Source: JAFAGX01 sp035623255
GTDB taxonomy: Bacteria > Acidobacteriota > Terriglobia > Terriglobales > Acidobacteriaceae
Assembly (NCBI GenBank): GCA_035623255.1
Contig: DASPTU010000100.1
Coordinates: 1-55,845 of the forward strand
Length of the DNA: 55,845 nucleotides
Direction of reading: 5' to 3'
Shown here: one piece after another, positions 42,279-49,699 of the stretch
How positions within the stretch are numbered: position 1 is the first letter of the stretch
How the letters are laid out: each line of letters opens with the position of its first letter
Notes under the pieces: generated by a model
The model's database searches: none
The model's input: only the letters and a program-made list of their open reading frames with translations
What the model was told of the DNA's origin: nothing
Position numbers and translations under genes: made by a program

Positions 42279-43865
42279 ATGGCTAGTCCGTCCAATCTGG
42301 GATCACGTCGCAACGCCGCGCAAATGCGCGCGCTGGCGGGTGTAGAGCGCGAACTGCGAGCCAATGATTCCTGCGGACGAAGAAAATATCTGCGCGATTT
42401 CAGCGATGCGTTTCGCTCCTATCAATCGCTAATCACCGGGCAGCAACTCGCAAGCACGATCAATGCGGCCGACATCATCCTTGTTGCCGATTACCATGCG
42501 CTGCCGGCCGCGCAGAGATTCGCCGCCAGCTTGCTGGAGCAGCGGGCGCAACTGGGGGATCGTCCAGTGGTTCTCGGGGTTGAAAGTATCTTTTCTCGCC
42601 ATCAGCACGTACTCGAGGAGTGGTGGAGGCGCGAGATCGACTCTCAGGAGTTGCAGGAGCGCATTCGTTTTGACGTGGACTGGGGATACGATTGGGCGCC
42701 CTTCAACGACCTGTTGGTGACCGCCCGGGAACACGCCGAGGCCATCTACGGGTTGGATTGCATGCCGCGTGAGGATTTGAGAAAAATCGCCGCGCGGGAC
42801 CGCCATGCGGTCGAGAAAATCGAGGAGATCAGAAAACTTCATCCCCACGCCGTAATTGCGGTCCTGTTTGGCGAGTCTCACCTGGCACCGCATCACTTGC
42901 CCCGCTTGCTCCATAAGAGCATGCCGGATCAGCGATTGCTGACTATTCTCCAGAATGTGGACACGCTCTACTGGGCAGTTAGCGCTGAACACAAGCAACC
43001 CGTGGCTGCAGTGAAGGTCAGCGATGACGTTGTCTGCGTCTTCAATTCGACACCTCTGGAGAAATATGAGAGCTACCGCTTGTGTCTCACCCGCTGGAGC
43101 CAGGGAAGAGACGGCCAGGCGGACGCGGCGCCTACGACCTATAACCTGATTGACAGCCTGGCCGGCTTTCTCGATATCAATCGCTACTCGTCCCACAACA
43201 CTACTCAGCCAAGATTTCTGGTGGATCTCCTGCCCGAGGTGTACAGCGGACTATCCGAGTCGCGGCTGCGGCAGTTGCTGTTGCGCGCGCTGCGTAATCC
43301 AGAGGATGTGAAAGAAGCGCTCGAAATGATCGACGTTCGCGGCTGCGTCTATCTGCCATCGCTGAACGCGATCTACGTCCGCGAATTCCAGATGATGTAT
43401 ACGGCCGAAGAAGTGACGCGCTTCCTTCATCACGCTTGCCGCGGTTTGCCGCATCGTCGATCCACCGGCCTTGCCTGCGCTGAGGGAACTCGCTACGACC
43501 TTTTTTATGCTCGTACCGTGGAAGACGCCCTGGCTTGCTTCGGGTCGAGAGTCCTCTACCCCTTGCGTCCGGTTCTCGAAGATGAAAGCGGGATGGAGCT
43601 TTCTTTGAAGGCCTGTGACAAACTGGCCGGCGGAGCACTTTCCAGAGAGCGCGTCGAAAAGTTGGATGATCAAGCACAATTGCTTGGATACCGGCTGGGC
43701 AGCCAGCTTTACGACGCTTATCTGCGAGGAGCCGTCAGCCGGACAGTTCTCCGGCGCTACTTCCTGGCCCATCTTGATCAGCCCGGCGCGGCTCGAAACT
43801 TGTGCCGGGAGATCATTCGCCGCATCGGCTCCAGCCGGAAAAAGCCGTGCGCGTCGGTGCGGTAG
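42279..43865 (+). CDS. ChaN-like (haem-binding uptake, DUF399) domain protein with long C-terminal extension
   Basis: A 528-residue protein. Residues 30-270 match the ChaN/Tiki-like fold: SLITGQQLASTINAADIILVADYHALPAAQRFAASLLEQ, GVESIFSRHQHVLEEWW, DWGYDWAPFNDLLVTAREHAEAIYGLDCMPREDLRKIAARDRHAVEKI and VLFGESHLAPHHLPRLL. ChaN itself is a haem-binding outer-membrane lipoprotein of about 300 residues; here there is no signal peptide, so the protein seems cytoplasmic. The C-terminal 250 residues (helical, with YLPSLNAIYVREFQMMYTAEE) match nothing I know. It is 96 bp ahead of larB on the same strand. Confidence 0.72.
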   Translation: MASPSNLGSRRNAAQMRALAGVERELRANDSCGRRKYLRDFSDAFRSYQSLITGQQLASTINAADIILVADYHALPAAQRFAASLLEQRAQLGDRPVVLGVESIFSRHQHVLEEWWRREIDSQELQERIRFDVDWGYDWAPFNDLLVTAREHAEAIYGLDCMPREDLRKIAARDRHAVEKIEEIRKLHPHAVIAVLFGESHLAPHHLPRLLHKSMPDQRLLTILQNVDTLYWAVSAEHKQPVAAVKVSDDVVCVFNSTPLEKYESYRLCLTRWSQGRDGQADAAPTTYNLIDSLAGFLDINRYSSHNTTQPRFLVDLLPEVYSGLSESRLRQLLLRALRNPEDVKEALEMIDVRGCVYLPSLNAIYVREFQMMYTAEEVTRFLHHACRGLPHRRSTGLACAEGTRYDLFYARTVEDALACFGSRVLYPLRPVLEDESGMELSLKACDKLAGGALSRERVEKLDDQAQLLGYRLGSQLYDAYLRGAVSRTVLRRYFLAHLDQPGAARNLCREIIRRIGSSRKKPCASVR

Positions 43866-43961
43866 CCAGCCAGAATTGATTCCAATCCAGAGATTCTGAC
43901 AGCGCTTTAAAAGAAGCCCAAATGAAGGTGCTAGTCTATGTAACGCGTTGAATGCCGACTG

Positions 43962-44717
43962 GTGTCTTTCTTGAACGCTGAATCCATCCGCAAGCTTTTC
44001 CAGCAAGTCCGCTCAGGAAGGCTATCGCCGGACGAAGCGGTTGAGCGGTTGCGTCATCTTCCTTTCGAAGACCTGGGATTTGCCAAGGTGGATCACCATC
44101 GCGTGCTGCGTGCGGGAATGCCGGAGGTGATCTTTGGCGAACGCAAAACGCCAGTGCAGGTCGCCCAAATCTTCGCGCGACTGGCTCGGCGTGGGGGCAA
44201 TATTTTGGCAACCCACGCCACCCGCGAGCAATATGCGGCCGTGAGAAGGAAGATTCGAAAAGCGGAATTTCGTGAACCGGCACGCGCCATCGTCTTAAAG
44301 CGGGATCCCAAGAAATATGGGAAGGGAACTATTGCCGTGGTCTCGGCAGGAACAAGCGACATACCCATAGCCGAAGAAGCTGCGGTCACGGCCGAAGTCA
44401 TGGGAAATGACGTCGAGCGGTTATATGACGTCGGCGTGGCCGGGATTCATCGTCTGCTGGCGAATCGAAGGACCCTGGCCCGGGCGAGAGTGCTGATCGT
44501 GTGTGCAGGCATGGAGGGCGCGTTGCCGAGCGTCGTCGGCGGCCTCGTCGGAGTTCCAGTAATTGCCGTGCCGACAAGCGTCGGGTATGGAGCGGCGTTT
44601 AAAGGAGTCGCCGCACTGCTGGGCATGATGAATTCCTGCGCTTCCAACGTCAGCGTGGTGAATATTGATAACGGATTCGGGGCGGGCTACGTTGCGTCGC
44701 TGATTAATCGGCTGTAA
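43962..44717 (+). CDS. larB: LarB, nickel pincer cofactor biosynthesis carboxylase/hydrolase
   Basis: A 251-residue protein. LarB carboxylates and hydrolyses nicotinate adenine dinucleotide in the first step of the nickel-pincer nucleotide cofactor used by lactate racemase and relatives. The N-terminal part (LPFEDLGFAKVDHHRVLRAGMPEVIFGERKTPVQV) is LarB-specific; the C-terminal part is PurE-like (VSAGTSDIPIAEEAAVTAEVMG, AGMEGALPSVVGGLVGVPVIAVPTSVGYG, NSCASNVSVVNIDNGFGAGY). The start is GTG 43962. larC, larE and larA are absent from the window, so partners must lie elsewhere. Confidence 0.92.
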   Translation: MSFLNAESIRKLFQQVRSGRLSPDEAVERLRHLPFEDLGFAKVDHHRVLRAGMPEVIFGERKTPVQVAQIFARLARRGGNILATHATREQYAAVRRKIRKAEFREPARAIVLKRDPKKYGKGTIAVVSAGTSDIPIAEEAAVTAEVMGNDVERLYDVGVAGIHRLLANRRTLARARVLIVCAGMEGALPSVVGGLVGVPVIAVPTSVGYGAAFKGVAALLGMMNSCASNVSVVNIDNGFGAGYVASLINRL

Positions 44718-44769
44718 TGACTCAGCGCTAAGTTGGCCACGGCCGCGGCCCAAGTTCCCGGCGAAAAAA

Positions 44770-44794
44770 AAGGCGCGGCCAAGAGCCGCGCCTT
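44770..44794 (-). terminator. Rho-independent terminator of the BON-protein gene, convergent with larB
   Basis: A perfect 10-bp stem (AAGGCGCGGC / GCCGCGCCTT) with a five-base loop. On the minus strand it is followed by eight T, making a classical terminator for the BON gene, whose stop is 18 bp away. On the plus strand it follows larB by about 50 bp and has an A-run before it and only TTCCTCC after it, so it works best for the minus strand. Confidence 0.9.
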
Positions 44795-44811
44795 CCTCCG
44801 ATCCCAACCTC

Positions 44812-45573
44812 TTACGAAGCTTTTTGTGGTTCCACTTGCAGGTAATTCTGCACACTGAATGCACCGAAAACCTGGTTGGCTCGGATGCCAGCAACGTTTT
44901 TATCCATCTGTGTCGCGACCGTGCCAAACAGGCTCAGCTTGCCATTGTCCACGACGATGCGAATCGGATATGCGGGATCAATCGCGTACCGGCTCAAAAC
45001 CGGGTCACGATAGATCACACGCGCCGCCTTGATTCTGATCTGATCGTCGAAGATCGACGCTGGCGCGACCCGGATATCGTTCACGACATCCTTCACCCCG
45101 GGCATGTTGTTAACCAAAGCCAGAGCGGAATCGCGATCATGATCGGTCCGCACATCGCCGCTCACAACTGCTACTCCGTTTTGGACGGATGCGGTTACGT
45201 AATTGAACAGGTTGTCGTAGCCCATACGATCGTAATAAAGCTTGCGATCCAATTGCGCCGCCAGTTGAGCATCCGGAACGTCTTTGCCGGCCACGGCAAT
45301 CAGGTTGCGCACACCCTGGACGTTGGCCAGCTTGCGGATTCTCTTTGCCGCGTCCAGCTTTTGCTGGTAGACGTCGACGCTACCCGTCAAGGTCACAATG
45401 CCATCCTCAACGGTGGTATGAACGTCGTGAAATTCCTTTTTGCTTGCCAGTTTCTCGGTAACTTTGCTTTGGATCGACCCATCGTAACGGGCCGCTCCGG
45501 TCTGCGCGCTCAGCCCCACGCCGAAAGCGCAGATTGCCAGCAGTAAGCTCCCAACTCGAAGAATGTTTTTCAT
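44812..45573 (-). CDS. Exported protein with three BON domains
   Basis: A 253-residue periplasmic or surface protein starting at ATG 45573 (GGAGGAAAACA upstream) with the signal peptide MKNILRVGSLLLAICAFGVGLSAQ. Three BON (OsmY-like) domains follow: about 30-90 (HTTVEDGIVTLTGSVDVYQQKLDAAKRIRKLANVQGVRNL), 98-165 (SVQNGVAVVSGDVRTDHDRDSALALVNNMPGVKDVVNDI) and 170-245 (VVDNGKLSLFGTVATQMDKNVAGIRANQVFGAFSVQNYL). BON proteins bind phospholipid and protect the envelope during osmotic stress. The gene stands alone with its own terminator. Confidence 0.87.
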   Translation of the reverse strand: MKNILRVGSLLLAICAFGVGLSAQTGAARYDGSIQSKVTEKLASKKEFHDVHTTVEDGIVTLTGSVDVYQQKLDAAKRIRKLANVQGVRNLIAVAGKDVPDAQLAAQLDRKLYYDRMGYDNLFNYVTASVQNGVAVVSGDVRTDHDRDSALALVNNMPGVKDVVNDIRVAPASIFDDQIRIKAARVIYRDPVLSRYAIDPAYPIRIVVDNGKLSLFGTVATQMDKNVAGIRANQVFGAFSVQNYLQVEPQKAS

Positions 45574-45789
45574 TGTTTTCCTCCCATCCTCGCTGGGATA
45601 AACCCACCCGCTTCCCAAAAGTTTTATTAACCGGTTAGTTAATTGATTGGATGCCGGAATTAGCGGGGCGCTCGTAAAGATTTGTAGGGCTTGTAAATAG
45701 TTGTTGTATATTCACCTGACCAGGCTTGGTTTGGGCGCACACGTGCGTTCGGTTGGCCAGCCCTGTCCGCACCCGGAGGAGACTCGAAG

Positions 45790-46218
45790 ATGCCGGAAAA
45801 GATGAAGGGATCAACATTGCGCTCGTGTGGGCTCGCGGTGCTGCGGATTGTGGTGGGTGTGATCTTCGTGATGCACGGCTGGCAGAAGCTTTCCTGGGGA
45901 TTCGAGCACGTCGCTGAATTTCTGGGTTCGCTTCACGTACCCATGCCGACGGTGGCAGCGGTGGTGCTTACCTTAGTCGAACTGCTGGGCGGAATCGCCC
46001 TGATTCTTGGTGTGCTGGTGCGCTATGTCGCGGCAATGCTGGCCATCGACATGCTGGCCGCAATCATCCTCGTTCATTTCAAGAATGGCTTCTTTGCGTC
46101 CAAGGGCGGTGTGGAATTCCCGCTGCTGCTCCTGGCGGCCAATATTGATCTGATGTTGTCTGGTGCTGGGGCCCTGAGCGTGAGCGCGCTGCGCAGGAAG
46201 GCAGCCCCGGGACCCTAG
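45790..46218 (+). CDS. DoxX family membrane protein
   Basis: A 142-residue four-helix DoxX protein: LAVLRIVVGVIFVMHGWQKLSWGFEHVAEFLGSL, then VVLTLVELLGGIALILGVLVRYVAAMLAIDMLAAIILVHFKNGF and KGGVEFPLLLLAANIDLMLSGAG. It is clearly homologous to the DoxX protein at 37613 (shared VGVxxVxHG, GGVEFP/GGYEFP). AGGAG lies ten bases before ATG 45790. It converges with purB, overlapping by four bases at the stop codons. The 216 bp upstream contain an AACCGGTT palindrome and an AT-rich tract but no clear promoter. Confidence 0.85.
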   Translation: MPEKMKGSTLRSCGLAVLRIVVGVIFVMHGWQKLSWGFEHVAEFLGSLHVPMPTVAAVVLTLVELLGGIALILGVLVRYVAAMLAIDMLAAIILVHFKNGFFASKGGVEFPLLLLAANIDLMLSGAGALSVSALRRKAAPGP

Positions 46219-47555
46219 CCGCGGCGAGGGCGTCCGCCGGACCGTCCGCGGTTCTTTGAAGCTTCCCCGAATACCCGCGCGAAGACCTTGTCTACATTTT
46301 TCAACTGCCGCTTCAAATCAAAAGCTCGCTCGACTTGCCTGGCTGGAACACGGCCAGTAATGAATTTATCTTTCAGAACCGACTCGCGAAAATTCTTCCC
46401 GTCCTGCCAGGCGCGCATCGCATGCTTCTGTACCAGACGGTAGGCATCTTCCCGGGACAGGCCGTGCTCCACCAGATCCAGTAGAAGCTGGCCGCTGAAA
46501 ACCAGGCCACCCGTACTCTCGAGGTTTTGCAGCATGCGCTTCGGGTGGACGAACATCGTGTCGATCAGGTTGGCGGTCTTCTGCAGCATGTAATCAACCA
46601 GAGTCGTGGAGTCGGGAATGATGATTCGCTCCACCGATGAATGGGAGATATCACGCTCATGCCACAAAGCGACATTTTCGAATGCCGCCTGAGCATTGGA
46701 GCGCACCACGCGCGCTAATCCGCTGATCTGTTCGCAAGTGACGGGATTTCGTTTGTGCGGCATCGCCGAGGACCCCTTTTGTTTGCTGCTGAAGAACTCC
46801 TCGGCTTCGCGCACCTCAGTTCGCTGCAGGTGCCGAATCTCGGTTGCAATCTTATCCAATGTACTGGCGATGACCGCGAGCGTTGCCAGGTAATATGCGT
46901 GACGGTCGCGCTGAATCACCTGGGAAGAAATAGCGGCGGCCTTCAATTCCAGCCGCGCACAAATCGCTTCTTCCAGCTCGGGCGTAAGGTGAGCGAACGT
47001 GCCGACGGCCCCGGAAAATTTTCCTACACGCATGTCTTCCGCAGCCCGCGCAAAGCGCTCAATGTTGCGCTGCGTTTCGGAATACCAGTTAGCCAGCTTC
47101 AGTCCAAATGTGATCGGCTCTGCATGCACCCCGTGAGTTCGCCCCACCATGGGCGTGTCTTTAAACTCCCACGCACGGCGCTTGAGGACAGCCGCCAATC
47201 GATCCAGGTCAGCGGCAATGACCTGCGAAGCCTGGCCGATCAGCAACGCCTGCGCCGTATCCACCACATCGTTCGAAGTCAGGCCATAGTGGAACCATCG
47301 CGCCTGCGGTCCGACGATTTCAGCAACTGCCGTGGTAAACGCGATGACATCATGACGAACCTCGGCTTCTATTTCGTGGATACGCTGAAGATCGAAATCG
47401 GCCCGATCACGAATCGCCTTAGCGGCATCTTGCGGTACGATGCCGGCCGCAGCCAGCGTCTCGGTCGCCGCGACCTCTACCGTGAGCCACATGCGAAAGC
47501 GGTTCTCGTCACTCCAGATGCGGCCCATTTCCGGGCGTGTGTAACGCGGAATCAC
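46215..47555 (-). CDS. purB: Adenylosuccinate lyase
   Basis: A 446-residue fumarase-superfamily enzyme acting twice in purine synthesis: cleavage of SAICAR and of adenylosuccinate, both releasing fumarate. Landmarks are MIPRYTRPEMGRIWSDENRFRMWLTVE, RWFHYGLTSNDVVDTAQALL (catalytic His/Ser region), VGRTHGVHAEPITFGLKLANW and the family signature GSSAMPHKRNPVTCEQI. Length and signatures are standard. A basic, Arg/Gly-rich tail ends the protein. It is the only purine-synthesis gene here; the cytosine deaminase gene is divergent from it. Confidence 0.96.
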   Translation of the reverse strand: MIPRYTRPEMGRIWSDENRFRMWLTVEVAATETLAAAGIVPQDAAKAIRDRADFDLQRIHEIEAEVRHDVIAFTTAVAEIVGPQARWFHYGLTSNDVVDTAQALLIGQASQVIAADLDRLAAVLKRRAWEFKDTPMVGRTHGVHAEPITFGLKLANWYSETQRNIERFARAAEDMRVGKFSGAVGTFAHLTPELEEAICARLELKAAAISSQVIQRDRHAYYLATLAVIASTLDKIATEIRHLQRTEVREAEEFFSSKQKGSSAMPHKRNPVTCEQISGLARVVRSNAQAAFENVALWHERDISHSSVERIIIPDSTTLVDYMLQKTANLIDTMFVHPKRMLQNLESTGGLVFSGQLLLDLVEHGLSREDAYRLVQKHAMRAWQDGKNFRESVLKDKFITGRVPARQVERAFDLKRQLKNVDKVFARVFGEASKNRGRSGGRPRRG

Positions 47556-47645
47556 CTGTTCTGACCTTTCATTTCATTCGACGGCAACTGCGACATTGGG
47601 TTGCGGTTCGCGGAACTAGGGATTCTAAATGGATCGTTCCATCTT

Positions 47646-47718
47646 GTGTAGAGCGGGCATTTTTGCCCGCGTCCCCCGTGGCTTGAATCAGCTGCGAACA
47701 AGAATGTCCGCCCTACAC
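47646..47718. repeat. Dispersed palindromic element with ~16-bp inverted ends
   Basis: The ends GTGTAGAGCGGGCATT (47646-47661) and AATGTCCGCCCTACAC (47703-47718) are inverted copies with 14 of 16 positions matching. The left end also contains a full hairpin, GCGGGCA-TTTT-TGCCCGC. The same unit, in the other arrangement, occurs at 53605-53629. It carries no gene. The rest of the 47556-47819 gap shows no gene. Confidence 0.6.
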
Positions 47719-47819
47719 GTTTCCAGTTTCCTCGAAGCCGCACGGCGCGGACGACATTCGATCAAACAAAACTAAACCAGACTACGCTAATGCTAGCCGT
47801 CCCGAGTACAATCGCTGCA

Positions 47820-48275
47820 ATGAATGCACAACCGAATTATGCAGCCATGCTGACGACTGCGATCGGCGAGGCGCGGAAAGGGCTGTCGGAAGGCGGTATC
47901 CCGATTGGCGCAGCGATCTTCGATCAATCCGGGCGCCTGTTGGGAGCAGGCCACAATCGCCGCGTGCAGAACGGCGACCCCTCCATGCATGGCGAAACCG
48001 ACGCCTTCCGCAATGCAGGGCGTCAGCGCAGCTACCGCAATCTCATTATGGTGACCACCCTGGCTCCGTGCTGGTATTGCAGCGGACTGGTGCGCCAGTT
48101 CGGATTCCGTACTGTCGTCGTGGGTGAAAGCCGGAACTTCCAGGGTGGCGTGGAGTGGCTCCGGTCCCTCGGTGTGAACGTAATCGATCTCAACTCCGAA
48201 GAGTGTGTGAAGCTGCTGGCCGATTACATTCGCCAACATCCGGAAATCTGGAACGAAGATATCGGAGAAGAGTGA
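47820..48275 (+). CDS. Yeast-type cytosine deaminase (cytidine/deoxycytidylate deaminase fold)
   Basis: A 151-residue zinc deaminase from ATG 47820. The zinc site is HGETDAF (His and catalytic Glu) with APCWYCSG (two Cys). Both the overall pattern (EGGIPIGAAIF, GAGHNRRVQNG, MVTTLAPCWYCSG, VVVGESRNFQGG) and the C-terminal WNEDIGEE closely follow Saccharomyces Fcy1, where the terminal acidic residues shape the substrate pocket. It therefore most likely converts cytosine to uracil, and is unrelated to bacterial CodA. Guanine deaminase and tRNA adenosine deaminase are less likely. No ribosome site is obvious; a TGC-rich leader precedes it. Confidence 0.82.
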   Translation: MNAQPNYAAMLTTAIGEARKGLSEGGIPIGAAIFDQSGRLLGAGHNRRVQNGDPSMHGETDAFRNAGRQRSYRNLIMVTTLAPCWYCSGLVRQFGFRTVVVGESRNFQGGVEWLRSLGVNVIDLNSEECVKLLADYIRQHPEIWNEDIGEE

Positions 48276-48486
48276 ATGCCGACGTTTGAAGACTGGGGAT
48301 TACTGCTCCTTTATTCTCGGCATTGCCTAAGCAGAACCGCGTCTCGCAGCCCGAGCGGCCCGCAACCCTCTGATCAGAACCAGCTTAGCATCGAGATCAG
48401 AGTCACTGCCCGGTCGTACGAAGGTAATATCGTCAGCTCGCATGGCGCGGAGTAACATGCCTCAGACTCTGCATTGTGGGGATGGC

Positions 48487-48996
48487 ATGACTCCAATCAA
48501 ACACTTCATCTGGGTTACAGCGTTGGTGGCCTCAACTTCCGCCCTGAGTTACGGGCAATCGCTCGGCGATGTGGCGCGTGAGCAACGTCAAAAACAGCAG
48601 GCCGCTAAGGAACAAGCGGCGCACAAAGTTATTACCAACGAGGATCTGCCCGAGCATCCCGAGGCGGCGGATGATACGTCCCGCAGCACAGAAGACGACG
48701 ACCCAGCGGCGGATTCGGTCGAAAAGAAGCCGGCTGAGCAGTGGAAGCAGGAAATCCAGGAACAGAAGCAATCGGTTGCGAGCCTGCAGGCCCAGATCGA
48801 GCAACTGAACTCGTCGATTCACTTTGCTCCCGGAAATTGCGTGCGCAATTGCGTGCAATACAACCAACATCAGGTTGACAAGCAAGATGAAGTGCGACGG
48901 GCGCAGGCCGAACTGGAACAGCAGAAAAAGAGATTAGAAGAACTGCAAGAAGCCGCTCGCAAGCAGGGTTATGGGAATTCCGTTTACGAGCCCTGA
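48487..48996 (+). CDS. Exported coiled-coil protein, unknown function
   Basis: A 169-residue protein from ATG 48487 (GGGGA just upstream; the frame is open to 48442). A signal peptide (MTPIKHFIWVTALVASTSALSYGQ) is followed by SLGDVAREQRQKQQAAKEQ, an acidic linker (about 50-75) and two coiled-coil stretches (about 78-105 and 128-160) with a CVRNC pair between them that could form a disulfide. I recall similar proteins starting SLGDVAREQRQ in Acidobacteriota, of unknown role; the order suggests a periplasmic spacer or scaffold. It converges on hspR with 23 bp between stops. Confidence 0.72.
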   Translation: MTPIKHFIWVTALVASTSALSYGQSLGDVAREQRQKQQAAKEQAAHKVITNEDLPEHPEAADDTSRSTEDDDPAADSVEKKPAEQWKQEIQEQKQSVASLQAQIEQLNSSIHFAPGNCVRNCVQYNQHQVDKQDEVRRAQAELEQQKKRLEELQEAARKQGYGNSVYEP

Positions 48997-49019
48997 GGGA
49001 TTCGTCGAGGGGCGCAGGC

Positions 49020-49421
49020 TTATTTTCGACGATTGTTCGGAGACGCAGGAGCTACCATAGGGCGCCGGACGGGGACAATGGCGCCGCGTGACGGATCGGC
49101 CGCCGCGGAGGCCCGAGAAAGCACCTCTTCCTGAATGTATTTCACGAAATCCTGAATCTGCCGCTGCATCTCCTCCATGCGTTCACGCATTTGCAGGATG
49201 ATCGCAATCCCGCTGATGTTCACGGCCAGATCGCGGGCGAGAGTAAGGATGAACTCCAGCCTTTGCAAATCTTCATCCGTATAAAGCCGCGTGTTGCCCT
49301 CGGTTCGTGAGGGCTTGAGCAGCCCTTCGCGCTCGTAAAGACGTAAGGTCTGGGGATGAATGCCATACATCTCGGCGACCGCCGAGATCATGTAGGCGCC
49401 TCTAGACTTCCGTTTCGTCAC
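49020..49421 (-). CDS. hspR: MerR-family heat-shock repressor HspR
   Basis: A 133-residue MerR-type regulator from GTG 49421. The HTH reads GAYMISAVAEMYGIHPQTLRLYEREGLLKPSRTEGNTRLYTDEDLQRLEFILTLARDLAVNISGIAIIL, and a coiled coil (MRERMEEMQRQIQDFVKYIQEEV) completes the dimer. This is HspR, the repressor of dnaK operons that binds HAIR sites; a matching site is at 55651-55671 in front of dnaK. The GTG overlaps the stop codon of a 35-codon upstream frame that repeats its first 11 residues, so translation may be coupled. The Pro/Ala-rich C-terminus is unlike the family. Confidence 0.9.
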   Translation of the reverse strand: MTKRKSRGAYMISAVAEMYGIHPQTLRLYEREGLLKPSRTEGNTRLYTDEDLQRLEFILTLARDLAVNISGIAIILQMRERMEEMQRQIQDFVKYIQEEVLSRASAAADPSRGAIVPVRRPMVAPASPNNRRK

Positions 49422-49525
49422 GGGGTTCCCTCGCTGCGCTCGGGATTTCGCCTGCGGTCTCCCGCTGCGCTCACGCCCGCAAAGCGGCTCAACATGTAGG
49501 CACCCTTGGATTTTCGCTTCGTCAT
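49418..49525 (-). pseudogene. Remnant 5' end of a second hspR-like gene (or coupled leader peptide)
   Basis: A 35-codon frame from ATG 49525. Its first eleven residues, MTKRKSKGAYM, match the hspR start TKRKSRGAYM almost perfectly, yet the DNA differs at about 8 of 33 bases, mainly at silent positions. After ...MLSRFAG the frame runs into repetitive DNA (two copies of CGCTGCGCTC-type sequence) and stops inside the hspR GTG as GTGA. This looks like a decayed paralogue truncated by a repeat, or a leader peptide that feeds ribosomes to hspR. Confidence 0.6.
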
Positions 49526-49539
49526 GCTTGTGCGACCAC

Positions 49540-49699
49540 GCGGGGACAGCTGCCCTCGGCTGTCCGGCGGAGCAAAGCTCCGCAATTATTAAAACATAAG
49601 CGGCAGCGGAAGGCGGAATCCTGCAGGCAAAGCACAGAGGCACAGAGGACCGCAGCGGGCTTCTTCTGTGAAAAACTCCGTGACCTCTGTGGTTAGATT
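49540..49699. repeat. Palindromes and a CACAGAG-type dispersed element upstream of hspR
   Basis: Two simple hairpins lie first: GGACAGC/GCTGTCC and CGGAGC/GCTCCG. From about 49627 to 49697 follows a unit with inverted ends: GCACAGAGGCACAGAGG on one side and CTCCGTGACCTCTGTGGTT on the other. Such CACAGAGG elements are scattered in many bacterial genomes. It lies at the end of the APC permease gene and carries no gene. Confidence 0.55.
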
